Shown: positions 1-7,898 of the stretch, piece by piece
Numbering within the stretch: position 1 is the stretch's first letter
Layout of the letters: each line of letters begins with the position of its first letter
Source of the DNA: Marinilabiliales bacterium
GTDB lineage: Bacteria > Bacteroidota > Bacteroidia > Bacteroidales > F082
Assembly: GCA_002869465.1 (NCBI GenBank)
Contig: PKSW01000297.1
Location: forward strand, 1 to 8,576
Direction: 5' to 3'
Length of the DNA: 8,576 nt
The notes under the pieces: model-generated
Told to the model about the DNA's origin: nothing
Seen by the model: the letters and a program-made list of their open reading frames with translations, nothing else
Database searches by the model: none
Translations under genes and position numbers: made by a program

Positions 1-936
1 GTATATGATAAACCTTCTAATTATTCAACCCAGGGGACAGATAACGGGAGCTATCCGGAAGCATTTCAGTTGACAGATAAATTGTTATTTGATGGGAAGA
101 TAAGCGTGAAAAATGGTCAATTTGAATTCTCATTTGTTGTGCCCAAAGATATTTCACCAGATTATGGATTTGGCAAGATCAGCTATTATGCGCTTGACAC
201 CATGCATATGGTGGATGCATGGGGGGCCTATGAAAATTTAGTGGTAGGCGGAATGGATACCAATACGGCTCCCGATAATGTGGGCCCTGTTATCGACATA
301 TACCTGGAGGATAAAACTTTTACATCCGGTGATGCGACTTCAAACAGCCCGTTATTGCTTACCGATATTTCTGATGACCAGGGAATTAGCTTTACCGGAC
401 TGAGCCTGGGACGTGATATTGTGATGGTAATTGATGGTGATTATACCAATTCGATGATCATGAATGCATATTTCAATATTGATACGGATTCCTATAAAAG
501 CGGATCGATTACTCATCAATTGAGTAAATTAAATACAGGTTGGCATACACTCAGCATTAAAGCCTGGGATTTGCACAATAATTCATCGGAAGCAGAGGTG
601 GAATTTTACATTGATGAAGATTCGGATGTGCAGCTATCCGGTGTGTTGAACTACCCTAATCCATTCAGCAATACAACAAAATTTGATTTCAGACACAACA
701 AAAGCAACTCTCAATTGAATGTTGAGATTCGTATCTTCGATATCAATGGAAGGTATATTACAAGCATAAGCAAACAGCTAAGGACTATTGGATTTAATAT
801 AGACCCCATTGAATGGGATGGTAGAGATAGCAATGGAAATAAAATAGCTCCCGGAGTGTATATGTACAATATTATGGTAACTGATTCTTACGGAAGCACG
901 GCAACTCAAAAACAAAAGTTCATAAAAATTAATTAA
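1..936 (+). CDS. porU: PorU, type IX secretion sortase (C-terminal 311 residues, 5' end outside window)
   Basis: The reading frame is open from base 1, so this is the 3' part of a longer gene. The TTG at 70 is not a credible start. In characterised Bacteroidota, PorU is a gingipain-like (C25) cysteine peptidase held on the cell surface by PorV. It cuts off the C-terminal sorting domain of type IX cargo and joins the cargo to anionic lipopolysaccharide. The catalytic domain would lie left of the window, so the active-site residues cannot be checked. What is visible is the Ig-like/C-terminal part: VYDKP at the left edge, an FDGKISVKNGQFEF strand near 89-130, GFGKISYYA near 169-195, and a T9SS-type C-terminal domain with LNYPNPF near 646-666 and APGVYMYNI near 847-873. 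PorU is known to keep its own such domain. The assignment rests on these motifs plus porV 86 bp downstream. An isolated T9SS cargo protein is the less likely alternative. Confidence 0.85.
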   Translation, partial: VYDKPSNYSTQGTDNGSYPEAFQLTDKLLFDGKISVKNGQFEFSFVVPKDISPDYGFGKISYYALDTMHMVDAWGAYENLVVGGMDTNTAPDNVGPVIDIYLEDKTFTSGDATSNSPLLLTDISDDQGISFTGLSLGRDIVMVIDGDYTNSMIMNAYFNIDTDSYKSGSITHQLSKLNTGWHTLSIKAWDLHNNSSEAEVEFYIDEDSDVQLSGVLNYPNPFSNTTKFDFRHNKSNSQLNVEIRIFDINGRYITSISKQLRTIGFNIDPIEWDGRDSNGNKIAPGVYMYNIMVTDSYGSTATQKQKFIKIN

Positions 937-984
937 CCAATCGTTTACATAAGTTACATTATACTAATACCTGAAATAAATCGT

Positions 985-992
985 TACTTTTG
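985..992 (+). promoter_or_regulatory. Possible Bacteroidota -7 box upstream of porV
   Basis: TACTTTTG matches the Bacteroidota sigma-ABfr -7 consensus TAnnTTTG and lies 30 bp before the porV ATG, which would give a leader of about 24 nt. No TTG is found at the expected -33 position (around 962-964 reads TAC), so only half of the bipartite promoter is present. porV could therefore have its own weak promoter in addition to read-through from porU. Confidence 0.4.
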
Positions 993-1022
993 CAAACCTT
1001 TTTAAAAATCATTTGATATCGT

Positions 1023-2321
1023 ATGAAACTTAGGACAATTTTTACAGCAGGATTAATGATGTTGGTGGCCAGCTCTTTTTCGCAGTATAACGTAACAAAG
1101 AATGGAGTTCCTGTAAATACATTGAATACAGCAGTTCCATTTCTGACTATTGGTCCTGATGCCAGATCAGGAGGCATGGGAGATGGAGGAGCTGCTACTT
1201 CTCCGGATGCGAACGCCATGCATTATAATCCGGCCAAATATGCTTTTATCCAGGATAAAATGGGTTTTTCTATTTCCTATACACCCTGGCTGCGAAACCT
1301 GGTAAATGACATCAATATGGCATACGTTTCGTATTATAACAGGATTGGAGATATGCAAACTATAGCCTTTTCACTTACCTACTTCTCACTCGGTGAGATC
1401 ACATTTACTGATGATCAGGGATATAACCTGGGTACATATAAACCTAATGAATTTGCCATTGACGGAACATACGCAAGGAAACTCTCCGACTATTTCTCGT
1501 TAGCAGTTGCCGGCCGGTTTATTTATTCAAATTTAACCCAGGGGCAAACGGTACAGGGTGTGGAAACCAAACCAGGAATATCAGTGGCTGCTGATGTGGC
1601 CATTTATTGGGAAAAAGATGTAAACTGGTTTAAAAATATGGATGCAACTTTCGCATGGGGTATGGATATCTCGAACATCGGGCAGAAAATATCATATACA
1701 AGCAGTAATATTGAACAGGATTTTATTCCAACAAACCTGAGGATTGGGCCCCGTTTGACATTGGAATTGGATGATTATAACTCACTCGCATTTTTTGGAG
1801 ATATAAATAAATTTCTGGTTCCTACACCTCCTATTTACGCTTGGGATAGTACAGGCCAGCTAATACCAATACCAGGTACTGACCAATATGAAATTGCAGC
1901 AGGGATGAATCCTGATGTATCGGTTATAAAAGGAATGATTCAATCCTGGTATGATGCCCCGGGAGAAGTAGAGGTTGTTACCGATGCCAATGGTAATATC
2001 GAATACAATGAAGATGGTTCAACCAAAACAACAGTTGTTTCAGGAACACCTTTTAAGGAAGAACTTCGTGAGTTTTATTATTCATTAGGTACCGAGTATT
2101 GGTATAATGAAATTTTGGCCATACGTGCCGGTTATTTTTGGGAACATAACTCAAAAGGAGCCAGGCAATATGCTACGCTGGGTGTTGGATTAAGATATAA
2201 TGTTTTTGGTCTTGATTTCTCATATCTGATCCCAACCGGTGGGAATGCAAACCAAAATCCGCTTCAAAATACCTTACGATTTTCCCTATTATTTAATTTC
2301 GACAACCTGAATAAAAATTAA
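1023..2321 (+). CDS. porV: PorV (LptO), type IX secretion outer-membrane shuttle protein
   Basis: This is a 432-residue outer-membrane beta-barrel of the FadL-like family. PorV collects cargo from the translocon by its C-terminal domain, passes it to the PorU sortase and anchors PorU at the surface. The start at 1023 gives a signal peptide of about 20 residues (MKLRTIFTAGLMMLVASSFS) with cleavage just before QYNV. Next comes the PorV N-terminal signature PFLTIGPDARSGGMGDGGAA at about residues 40-59, followed by SPDANAMHYNPAK, which is typical of the family. The rest alternates short aromatic-rich strands with loops and ends in a barrel strand, LRFSLLFNF. A loop of about 30 residues near 300-340 is rich in acidic and polar residues and is probably extracellular. 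Length is normal for the family. It lies 86 bp after porU and 12 bp before ispF, consistent with one transcript. Confidence 0.93.
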   Translation: MKLRTIFTAGLMMLVASSFSQYNVTKNGVPVNTLNTAVPFLTIGPDARSGGMGDGGAATSPDANAMHYNPAKYAFIQDKMGFSISYTPWLRNLVNDINMAYVSYYNRIGDMQTIAFSLTYFSLGEITFTDDQGYNLGTYKPNEFAIDGTYARKLSDYFSLAVAGRFIYSNLTQGQTVQGVETKPGISVAADVAIYWEKDVNWFKNMDATFAWGMDISNIGQKISYTSSNIEQDFIPTNLRIGPRLTLELDDYNSLAFFGDINKFLVPTPPIYAWDSTGQLIPIPGTDQYEIAAGMNPDVSVIKGMIQSWYDAPGEVEVVTDANGNIEYNEDGSTKTTVVSGTPFKEELREFYYSLGTEYWYNEILAIRAGYFWEHNSKGARQYATLGVGLRYNVFGLDFSYLIPTGGNANQNPLQNTLRFSLLFNFDNLNKN

Positions 2322-2333
2322 TGTATTTATAAG

Positions 2334-2813
2334 ATGAACGATTTCCGTGTAGGTTTTGGCTACGATGTTCATCCTTTGGTTCCCGGAAGAAAATTAGTTG
2401 TTGGAGGAGTTCCCTTTAACTATCATAAAGGTGCATCAGGGCATTCGGATGCAGATGTGTTACTGCATGCCTTGTCAGATGCATTGCTTGGTGCAGCAGG
2501 TTTGAATGACATAGGAAACTATTTCCCTGATAGTGATCCGAAATATAAAGATATCGACAGCCAATTAATTTTAAAAGAAGTACACAAATTAATTCTTGGA
2601 AAAGGATTTATAGTAAATAATGTAGATGCAACTGTTGTTTTACAAGAGCCCAGGATCAGCGATCAGGTTCCAAAAATGAAATCCATAATTGGTTCTATTT
2701 TAAACATCAACACGAATGATGTTTCCGTTAAAGCGACCACTACTGAACATTTGGGTTATATTGGTAGCGGTGATGGTATAGCAGCATTTGCGATTGTATC
2801 CATCAGAGCTTGA
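2334..2813 (+). CDS. ispF: 2-C-methyl-D-erythritol 2,4-cyclodiphosphate synthase
   Basis: IspF converts 4-diphosphocytidyl-methylerythritol 2-phosphate to methylerythritol 2,4-cyclodiphosphate with release of CMP, in the MEP route to isoprenoids. It is a cytoplasmic homotrimer. The 159-residue length is standard. GFGYDVH (D11, H13) and H45 in DADVLLH are the metal ligands by family analogy. HSDAD (from H37), GLNDIGNYFPDSDP and the C-terminal KATTTEHLGYIGSGDGIA stretch are the other family blocks. The usual C-terminal motif reads GRxEG or similar; here it is GSGDG, so the conserved arginine is a serine, a mild departure next to the nucleotide/phosphate site. The start follows the porV stop by 12 bp without a Shine-Dalgarno motif. 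To my recollection the porU-porV-ispF order also occurs in Porphyromonas gingivalis. The gene ends 10 bp from the convergent broken gene. Confidence 0.95.
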   Translation: MNDFRVGFGYDVHPLVPGRKLVVGGVPFNYHKGASGHSDADVLLHALSDALLGAAGLNDIGNYFPDSDPKYKDIDSQLILKEVHKLILGKGFIVNNVDATVVLQEPRISDQVPKMKSIIGSILNINTNDVSVKATTTEHLGYIGSGDGIAAFAIVSIRA

Positions 2814-2822
2814 TTATCCGTT

Positions 2823-3373
2823 TTAATTTCCTTCAAAGAAGCCATTGAAATTGATATATATTTCAATTTCATTATTAAAACCTGTAAAAAAAGGTAGATC
2901 TAACTGATCATTATAAAGAATTCCATGAAGCGAAAATATACGGTAATTTCCTGCTGATGAGGATCCCGGACGGGTGGTGGTCATATCAAAGTTAACGGAT
3001 TCATATAAGTTTAAATCATCACAAATAAAATCAAGTTCAATAACATAATTCTGGTTGGCACTTTGTTGGTTAATGATATCTTGATGGGTAAAATACCTTT
3101 AAATAGAAATTCTCTATCTTCTACTTCGAAATCAGGATTAGCTGGGGCTGGATGTAAAGTGTTATAGAAATCTCTGTTCTTTAACCTTGCAATAAAATCA
3201 CCGGTTTCATAATTAAGGACAACCACAATATCCTCATTTTCCCATTGATAGTCTTCTTCTCCCTGTTGCGCAACTAATTTTACAGAACTGCTATAGGTTT
3301 GATAGCCCGGTTGCTGAGCCGAAATGAAATTTGCTGATAAACTAAAAGCCAGGGTCAATAATAAGATTCTCAT
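2823..3373 (-). pseudogene. Small secreted protein of unknown function, frameshifted near 3090
   Basis: From ATG 3373 the frame encodes a signal peptide (MRILLLTLAFSLSANFISA, cleavage before QQPGY), then a polar, probably beta-rich domain with NEDIVVVLNYETGDF, ending in an out-of-character tail that stops at 3011. The next frame carries on sensibly from about 3090 to a TAA at 2823, including DIINQQSANQNYVIELDF, TTTRPGSSSAGNYRIFSLHG and INFNGFFEGN. The span is 551 bp, one base short of 184 codons. Restoring one A in the A4 run at 3090-3093 (+ strand) joins the halves as FKGIFTHQDII and gives a 183-residue protein. The cause could be a real recent inactivation, a sequencing or assembly error, or less likely programmed slippage. 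The TTG at 3400 is in frame but lies upstream of the signal peptide, so ATG 3373 is preferred. I recognise no family. The gene lies 62 bp after the helicase and may share its transcript. Confidence 0.8.
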
Positions 3374-3435
3374 GATATGTAAATTAAAAATAGGATGCAA
3401 TTTAGTTATTCTACATAAACGGACGTTTAAAAAAC

Positions 3436-4866
3436 TTACTCAAAAAATTCAGGATTGAAATTTACAAGGTATAGTTTGTTTGTTGACCGTGTGACAGCCG
3501 TGTAAAGCCAACGCAAATACTCTTTATTTATCATGTCTTCGGGCAGGTACCCCTGGTCAATAAAAACGTTTGGCCACTGGCCACCCTGCGTTTTATGGCA
3601 TGTCATGGCATACGCAAATTTAACATGCAGCGCATTATACCAGGGATTTGTCATAACCTTTTGAATGCGTTTTCTGCGCTCCGGGATATCCAAATAGTCT
3701 TCTTCAACACTATGAAAAAAGTCATTTCTATCGGCATTTGGCAAGCCCGGCCCGTCAATATCAATAGTTGAAAGCAGTATCTTAACGCTGATTTCTTTTT
3801 CTCCAGGATAGTCAACCATTCTCACTTCAGCATCCGCGAAACGCAGGCCATACATATCTTCTGTTTTGAGCACCCTGATCACTTCCAGCATGTCGCCATT
3901 GGCAATAAATCCGGCTTTGGAGTCCTCATCAAGCCAGAAATAATCGTTTTTTACAACCATTAATACATCGCCACCTTCAATTTCTGATTCTCTGTTAAGT
4001 ATTCTGCTTCGCACCTGTCGATTAAATAAGTTGGCTCTTTTATTTGTCCGGCAGATGATAATGCTGCCTTCAATATCATGGTTTGCAAATGAATCGTTCA
4101 ATAATTCCTCAAATGTATGACCATCTTCAATTCGCAGGATGTCAGACTTAAAAACAGCTGTCTTAAAAAGCTTTGAAATAGGCAGATTATCACTTATTTT
4201 AATTCTCAGGTTTGTTGCCAAACTAAGAATCCCTGAATCAATTGCCTGTCGCATTACCTCTTTCATTTCAAATTCGTAAGCCGTTACATTAAAGGCATTT
4301 TTAATATAACTGATATCAAGTGCCGGACTCATATGGATACCAACAGGTGGTAGCTGGGCTGTATCACCAACCAGGACCATCTTATTGTTTTCGCGTGAAA
4401 ATACGTAGTAAATCAAATCTTCGAGTAGATTCCGGCTGCCAAATACTTCACCCGATTGCTGGCTATTATCTGATATCATCGAAGCTTCATCGATAATGAA
4501 CACGGTATTTTTTAACCGGTTGTGTGAGAGCGAGATTTTATAATAACCTTCAGCTGAGGTAGTGATGTGATAAATATATCGATGAACTGTATGCGCTTTA
4601 TAAGAAGTGTATTTGGTAAGCACTTTGGCTGCCCTACCCGTTGGGGCAAGCAATACAAAACTTTTTTTCTCTGACGACATCATATTCACATAAGCACTGA
4701 TCAGGCTTGTTTTACCTGTTCCGGCAAATCCTTTCAAAATATATACCGGATTCATTCTTTTTGTAAGATGGAGTGCCGCTAAATGCTGAATGGCTGCCTC
4801 CTGATCGCCAGTAGGCGGGTGAGAAAAATGATGTTGGATTTGCCTGCTAATGTCACCTGCTGTCAT
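3436..4866 (-). CDS. RecD/Pif1-like superfamily 1 ATP-dependent DNA helicase
   Basis: This 476-residue protein should use ATP to move along single-stranded DNA and unwind duplexes. A full set of SF1 motifs is visible. They are TGDQEAA (Q motif, Q22), Walker A GFAGTGKT at 46-53 (K52), motif Ia APTGRAAKVL at 74-83, Walker B IIDEASM at 124-130, motif III GDTAQLPPVG at 167-176, an arginine in EVMRQ (R206), CHKTQGGQW at 423-431 and TAVTR at 456-460 (UvrD_C_2 region). An SH3-like insert, VVKNDYFW...FIANGDMLEV, precedes the last block, as in RecD2 and Dda-type enzymes. RecD N-terminal and helix-hairpin-helix regions are absent, so it is a compact form that is common in Bacteroidota and often annotated RecD-like. 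The frame stays open upstream to 5010, but that part overlaps the end of tamL. ATG 4866 sits 28 bp after the tamL stop and just before the Q motif, so it is preferred. It probably acts in repair or recombination. Confidence 0.9.
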   Translation of the reverse strand: MTAGDISRQIQHHFSHPPTGDQEAAIQHLAALHLTKRMNPVYILKGFAGTGKTSLISAYVNMMSSEKKSFVLLAPTGRAAKVLTKYTSYKAHTVHRYIYHITTSAEGYYKISLSHNRLKNTVFIIDEASMISDNSQQSGEVFGSRNLLEDLIYYVFSRENNKMVLVGDTAQLPPVGIHMSPALDISYIKNAFNVTAYEFEMKEVMRQAIDSGILSLATNLRIKISDNLPISKLFKTAVFKSDILRIEDGHTFEELLNDSFANHDIEGSIIICRTNKRANLFNRQVRSRILNRESEIEGGDVLMVVKNDYFWLDEDSKAGFIANGDMLEVIRVLKTEDMYGLRFADAEVRMVDYPGEKEISVKILLSTIDIDGPGLPNADRNDFFHSVEEDYLDIPERRKRIQKVMTNPWYNALHVKFAYAMTCHKTQGGQWPNVFIDQGYLPEDMINKEYLRWLYTAVTRSTNKLYLVNFNPEFFE

Positions 4867-4894
4867 TTGCGATTTTGGGTGGTTTAGATAAAGT

Positions 4895-7231
4895 TTAGAA
4901 TGGATATCCGATACCAAAGTTAGCAATGAAATCATTGAACTGCAGGTATTGAATTCTCCATCTTTCATTCGGTGGGTATGCAGGGTCACGGAAAGGTGCT
5001 GCAAAATCAACCCTGATTATAAAGAAACTGAAGTCTAATCTGAAACCGACACCACCATCAACCGCAAGTTGCTTGTAGAAGGTGTCGAATCTGAAGTCGC
5101 CACCAGGGTAAACGGTTGAAGGCTTATATGTCCAAATGTTACCAATATCAATGAACAATCCGAGTTTAAAAAACCGGTAAATAGGAAATCGCAACTCAGC
5201 ATTTGCTTCTATTTGTATTTCTCCAATTCTTTCGTAATCATTGTTGCCATTATAAGCACCAGGTCCCAGTTCTTTAAAATGCCAACCCCGCATACCGTTA
5301 GCGCCACCGGCATAAAATCCTTTGGTATATGGAACTTCCTGAGAGTTCATATAAGGTATAATGGACCCTAAATATATACGGGTTGCAAAACTTGTATTCT
5401 TATTATTTAAATAGAAATAACGCCTGTAATCAACGCTTCCTCTTATATATTGCGAATATTGCACCCCGAATATCTCGTAATAACCTTCAACCGATTTATT
5501 TGAATTAAAAAGATTATTCATTGCATAAAGTAAATTGCCGGAAGTCTCAAGATTGAGTCTAAAATACTGGTGCTGAGACAATGTGGCCAAATTCTGGTTG
5601 TTAAATATGAAGCTGTAACTCAGTCCAAAAATAATTTGATCAGAATACTGCTCTTTGAGCGCTTTATTTTGTTCCTCGTCAAGAATAGCCTGAAATTCGG
5701 GTGTTGGAAATACTTTAATGAAATTGATATTAATGGGCGTAATGATCTGACGCATCACTTGTTTTTGATTCCAGCTATAGCCAAATTCAAGATTGGTAAT
5801 GCTACGCGTATAGTTCTGTCTTACCTGATAGTTAAAGCCAAAAGTAAGATTGGTAATCGTACTGTGCTTTTCATTAAAACGCCGCAAATTAAGTGGAAAT
5901 ACAAAGCGCGGAAAAAAGATTGTGCCTTCAATTCCGGCTTCAAAGGTATTGAAAACACCCGATGAAGAACCGTCTGCTGATCCAACTGACTGCGCTTCGA
6001 AGCCGCCAACTGCTTGTATTCGAAGAATGTCGGCGCGTTTGAATATGTTCTTGTTCAGAAAAGTGAGTTTCCCTCTGACACCCAGATCGCCACTTGAATT
6101 GGTACCAAACCCTTCTATTGAAAATGAATTTCTCTTGGCATTTTGCATGGCAATACTTGAATTCATATATTTGATGGAGCCATCCTTGCTTTCACCCGCA
6201 CCCGTAGTATCAAAATTGATCTTAGCAGTTCTTATGATGCTATAATTAAAGAGTTTGCTGTAAGTACTTTGTACTTCAGCCGCAGAAAAGGGAGTACCAG
6301 GTCTGATCTTGATTGCGGCATCAAAAGCACTCGGTTTTATTTGAGGATTGTCGTCCAGTAAGTAGAGGTATGTATTATCTGACTTATCTCTCAGAAATTT
6401 TACAGAATGCCACAACGAATCGTATGATGTAGAAGCTGGATTATATTCAGGAATAACTGTGACTTGTTTAATATAATATCGGTCGTGAGGTTTGCTCAGA
6501 TTTGATGACGGATTTTTGCCTGGTAATTTTATATTATTGATTTTCAGAGTTACATCCATCGTTCGGTTGTGATAATTACTATCTACTAGGTATTGAATGT
6601 AATTCCGGTTGAAGTAGTAATAGCCGTTATTTCTCAGGTTTTTGGTAATCCTGTCCCGTTCATCATCCAGTGTAAAAGCATTATAAATATCACCTTCGTG
6701 GATTAGGGTTTTTCGTATATTTTTATAAAAAAAGCCTGCAAGAACTGTATCTGCAATGTTGTAGTCAATTTGAGTCATATAGTAAGGCAGTGCAGGATGT
6801 ACTATATACTTTACGTCAGCCTTTTTATCGCCAAATTCTACTTCGTATTCAACCTTTGAATTGAAAAAGCCTATGTTGTTTAAATACTGTTCTATTCTTA
6901 GCGCACTAAATTCAGCGTCTTCTTCACTATACAAAGCAGGCGTTTCTCCAAAGTTTTTATCCAGCCAGTTGTTGAATTTTGTAGGTTTATTTTGACTGTG
7001 GTAGTAGAAATATAATTTCATGCGCCAACCTAGAAGTTTTTTGTTGGGTTTGGGTTTTAAAAAAGGTTTCAGTTCTGATGGCTCTATCTGGGCATATTTC
7101 TTTTCAATATCAATATGATATTTATTGATCAGGTACTCGTCTTTACCAATGTATTTTTTAACGCCGCATGAGCTTAAAATCCCTGCCAGAGAAATGGTTA
7201 TTAAGCATATTTTAAGCACTGTTTTAAACAC
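4895..7231 (-). CDS. tamL: TamL-type BamA/TamA-family outer-membrane lipoprotein
   Basis: This is a 778-residue Omp85-superfamily protein in the form typical of Bacteroidota, where TamA is a lipoprotein (TamL) thought to work with TamB in outer-membrane assembly or lipid homeostasis. The start is GTG at 7231; an in-frame stop lies just upstream and no ATG fits. The signal sequence ends in the lipobox LSSC, so C22 would be lipidated, followed by GVKKYIGKDEYLI. Residues of about 30-400 form POTRA-like repeats, with patterns such as VEYEVEFGDKKADVKYIVHPA and KIRPGTPFSAAEVQSTYSKL. The rest is a 16-strand-type barrel containing GGANGMRGWHF. Its MRGW at 647-650 corresponds to the conserved VRGF/Y-like motif of the loop that folds into Omp85 barrels. 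The protein ends GIGYPF with a terminal aromatic residue, as expected of a BAM substrate. The helicase follows by 28 bp. No tamB lies within the window. Confidence 0.9.
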   Translation of the reverse strand: MFKTVLKICLITISLAGILSSCGVKKYIGKDEYLINKYHIDIEKKYAQIEPSELKPFLKPKPNKKLLGWRMKLYFYYHSQNKPTKFNNWLDKNFGETPALYSEEDAEFSALRIEQYLNNIGFFNSKVEYEVEFGDKKADVKYIVHPALPYYMTQIDYNIADTVLAGFFYKNIRKTLIHEGDIYNAFTLDDERDRITKNLRNNGYYYFNRNYIQYLVDSNYHNRTMDVTLKINNIKLPGKNPSSNLSKPHDRYYIKQVTVIPEYNPASTSYDSLWHSVKFLRDKSDNTYLYLLDDNPQIKPSAFDAAIKIRPGTPFSAAEVQSTYSKLFNYSIIRTAKINFDTTGAGESKDGSIKYMNSSIAMQNAKRNSFSIEGFGTNSSGDLGVRGKLTFLNKNIFKRADILRIQAVGGFEAQSVGSADGSSSGVFNTFEAGIEGTIFFPRFVFPLNLRRFNEKHSTITNLTFGFNYQVRQNYTRSITNLEFGYSWNQKQVMRQIITPININFIKVFPTPEFQAILDEEQNKALKEQYSDQIIFGLSYSFIFNNQNLATLSQHQYFRLNLETSGNLLYAMNNLFNSNKSVEGYYEIFGVQYSQYIRGSVDYRRYFYLNNKNTSFATRIYLGSIIPYMNSQEVPYTKGFYAGGANGMRGWHFKELGPGAYNGNNDYERIGEIQIEANAELRFPIYRFFKLGLFIDIGNIWTYKPSTVYPGGDFRFDTFYKQLAVDGGVGFRLDFSFFIIRVDFAAPFRDPAYPPNERWRIQYLQFNDFIANFGIGYPF

Positions 7232-7251
7232 AAGAGGAATATTAACTTATG

Positions 7252-7259
7252 CAAATTTA
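7252..7259 (-). promoter_or_regulatory. Possible -7 box for tamL
   Basis: On the minus strand this reads TAAATTTG, a match to TAnnTTTG, and lies 20 bp before the GTG start. The implied leader is only about 14 nt and no TTG is seen at the -33 distance, so support is modest. It sits within the same 109-bp divergent gap as the stronger + strand promoter at 7290-7320. Confidence 0.35.
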
Positions 7260-7289
7260 ACAAAAGAGATATAGGAATTAGAAAAGATG

Positions 7290-7320
7290 TTGTGTCTGTC
7301 CACTGATAACTTTATCTTTG
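7290..7320 (+). promoter_or_regulatory. Bacteroidota-type promoter for the small exported protein gene
   Basis: TTG at 7290-7292, then 20 bp, then TATCTTTG at 7313-7320 match both halves of the Bacteroidota consensus (TTG, 19-21 bp, TAnnTTTG). Transcription would start near 7325. That lies downstream of an in-frame ATG at 7287, so it rules that start out and supports ATG 7341, with a leader of about 16 nt. Confidence 0.7.
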
Positions 7321-7340
7321 CATCGATTTATTGTCTAGTC

Positions 7341-7718
7341 ATGAAAATGAAATATCTATTGTTGGTGTTAAGTTTCCTGTTTTATGCAGAAATTGGGATG
7401 TCAGTCCCGGGTAAAAAGCCTGTAAATGAAAGTAATAAAAAATCCTACTCTGAAATTGAAGGAGTTTGGAGCAGTTACACAGTCCTAAAATATCAAGGAA
7501 TTAAAAAGGTAACTATTAAAAAAATAAAGGAAAACAAATTCAGGGCCAGTTTGCGCCTGGAAGACGGCACCAACTATGTTGAGTTTTTAACCCTCGACGA
7601 AAATGGTGAATACCATACATACAACCGTTACAGGGAATATTATAAAATTACCAACGGTGCCTTGGTAGCCTACGATGAAGAGGGTTTCCTGTTTTATTTA
7701 TGGAAGAACGGATCGTAA
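7341..7718 (+). CDS. Small exported protein of unknown function
   Basis: This is a 125-residue protein starting MKMKYLLLVLSFLFYAEIGM, a clear signal peptide with probable cleavage near GMS/VPG. A second in-frame ATG at 7347 is an equally workable start. The mature part is about 105 residues. It has a lysine-rich stretch (VTIKKIKENKFRASL), then short beta-like segments with alternating charged and aromatic residues (EFLTLDENGEYHTYNRYREY) and a C-terminal FLFYLWKNGS. There is no lipobox cysteine, no T9SS C-terminal domain and no cysteine at all. The pattern of short strands is compatible with a small beta-barrel or lipocalin-like fold in the periplasm, but this is a guess and I recognise no family. 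It has its own promoter, diverges from tamL and converges on the repeat protein, so it is probably a single-gene transcript. Confidence 0.75.
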   Translation: MKMKYLLLVLSFLFYAEIGMSVPGKKPVNESNKKSYSEIEGVWSSYTVLKYQGIKKVTIKKIKENKFRASLRLEDGTNYVEFLTLDENGEYHTYNRYREYYKITNGALVAYDEEGFLFYLWKNGS

Positions 7719-7810
7719 TTGGTTCTGATAAATACCGCAGACCACGCGTTTGGATCTAAAATCAATTTTAATAAGGCTTAAAACGAGCGAAAATATCCGT
7801 GAAACTGCTG

Positions 7811-7862
7811 GCGCGAGTCGCCCTCGCTTTAATGCCCTGCTTCAGAGTAGCGCTAGTTGGGA
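7811..7862 (+). repeat. REP-like palindromic element, copy A
   Basis: Bases 7811-7846 match 8541-8576 at 30 of 36 positions in the same orientation. The core hairpin is GCGAG (7813-7817), loop TCGCC, then CTCGC (7823-7827). A related half-unit beginning GCGCTAGTTGGGA follows at 7850, containing the palindrome TAGCGCTA (7848-7855). The element is G/C-rich against an A/T-rich background and lies in the 180-bp gap between two convergent genes, a usual place for REP-type repeats. There it could act as a shared transcription end or mRNA stabiliser. I see no gene in 7719-7898. Confidence 0.65.
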
Positions 7863-7898
7863 GGAATTACAAAAAGTAGAAATATTTAAATGGTATGA

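Noticed and set aside
959..1358. Minus-strand ORFs of 86 and 63 residues opposite porV
   Set aside because: They are antisense to the porV signal peptide and conserved N-terminal block; neither has a recognisable motif.
2846..2871. 9-bp perfect inverted repeat just after ispF, as a terminator
   Set aside because: It is all A/T-rich, lacks a following T run on either strand, and falls in the coding sequence for NEIEIYINFN of the broken gene, which explains the symmetry.
3416..3429. Palindrome TAAACGGACGTTTA between the helicase and the broken gene
   Set aside because: The centre leaves only a 2-base loop and no T run follows on the minus strand. It could be a protein site but nothing supports that.
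4867..5010. N-terminal extension of the helicase to a start at 5010
   Set aside because: It would overlap the last 116 bp of tamL, has no helicase-like features, and ATG 4866 sits correctly in the gap just before the Q motif.
5570..6245. Two overlapping + strand ORFs of about 131 residues inside tamL
   Set aside because: They lie wholly antisense to a well-supported Omp85 gene, lack family motifs and have composition typical of antisense reading.
7287..7340. Upstream ATG at 7287 as start of the small exported protein
   Set aside because: It lies upstream of the predicted transcription start and would bury the signal peptide behind 18 extra residues.
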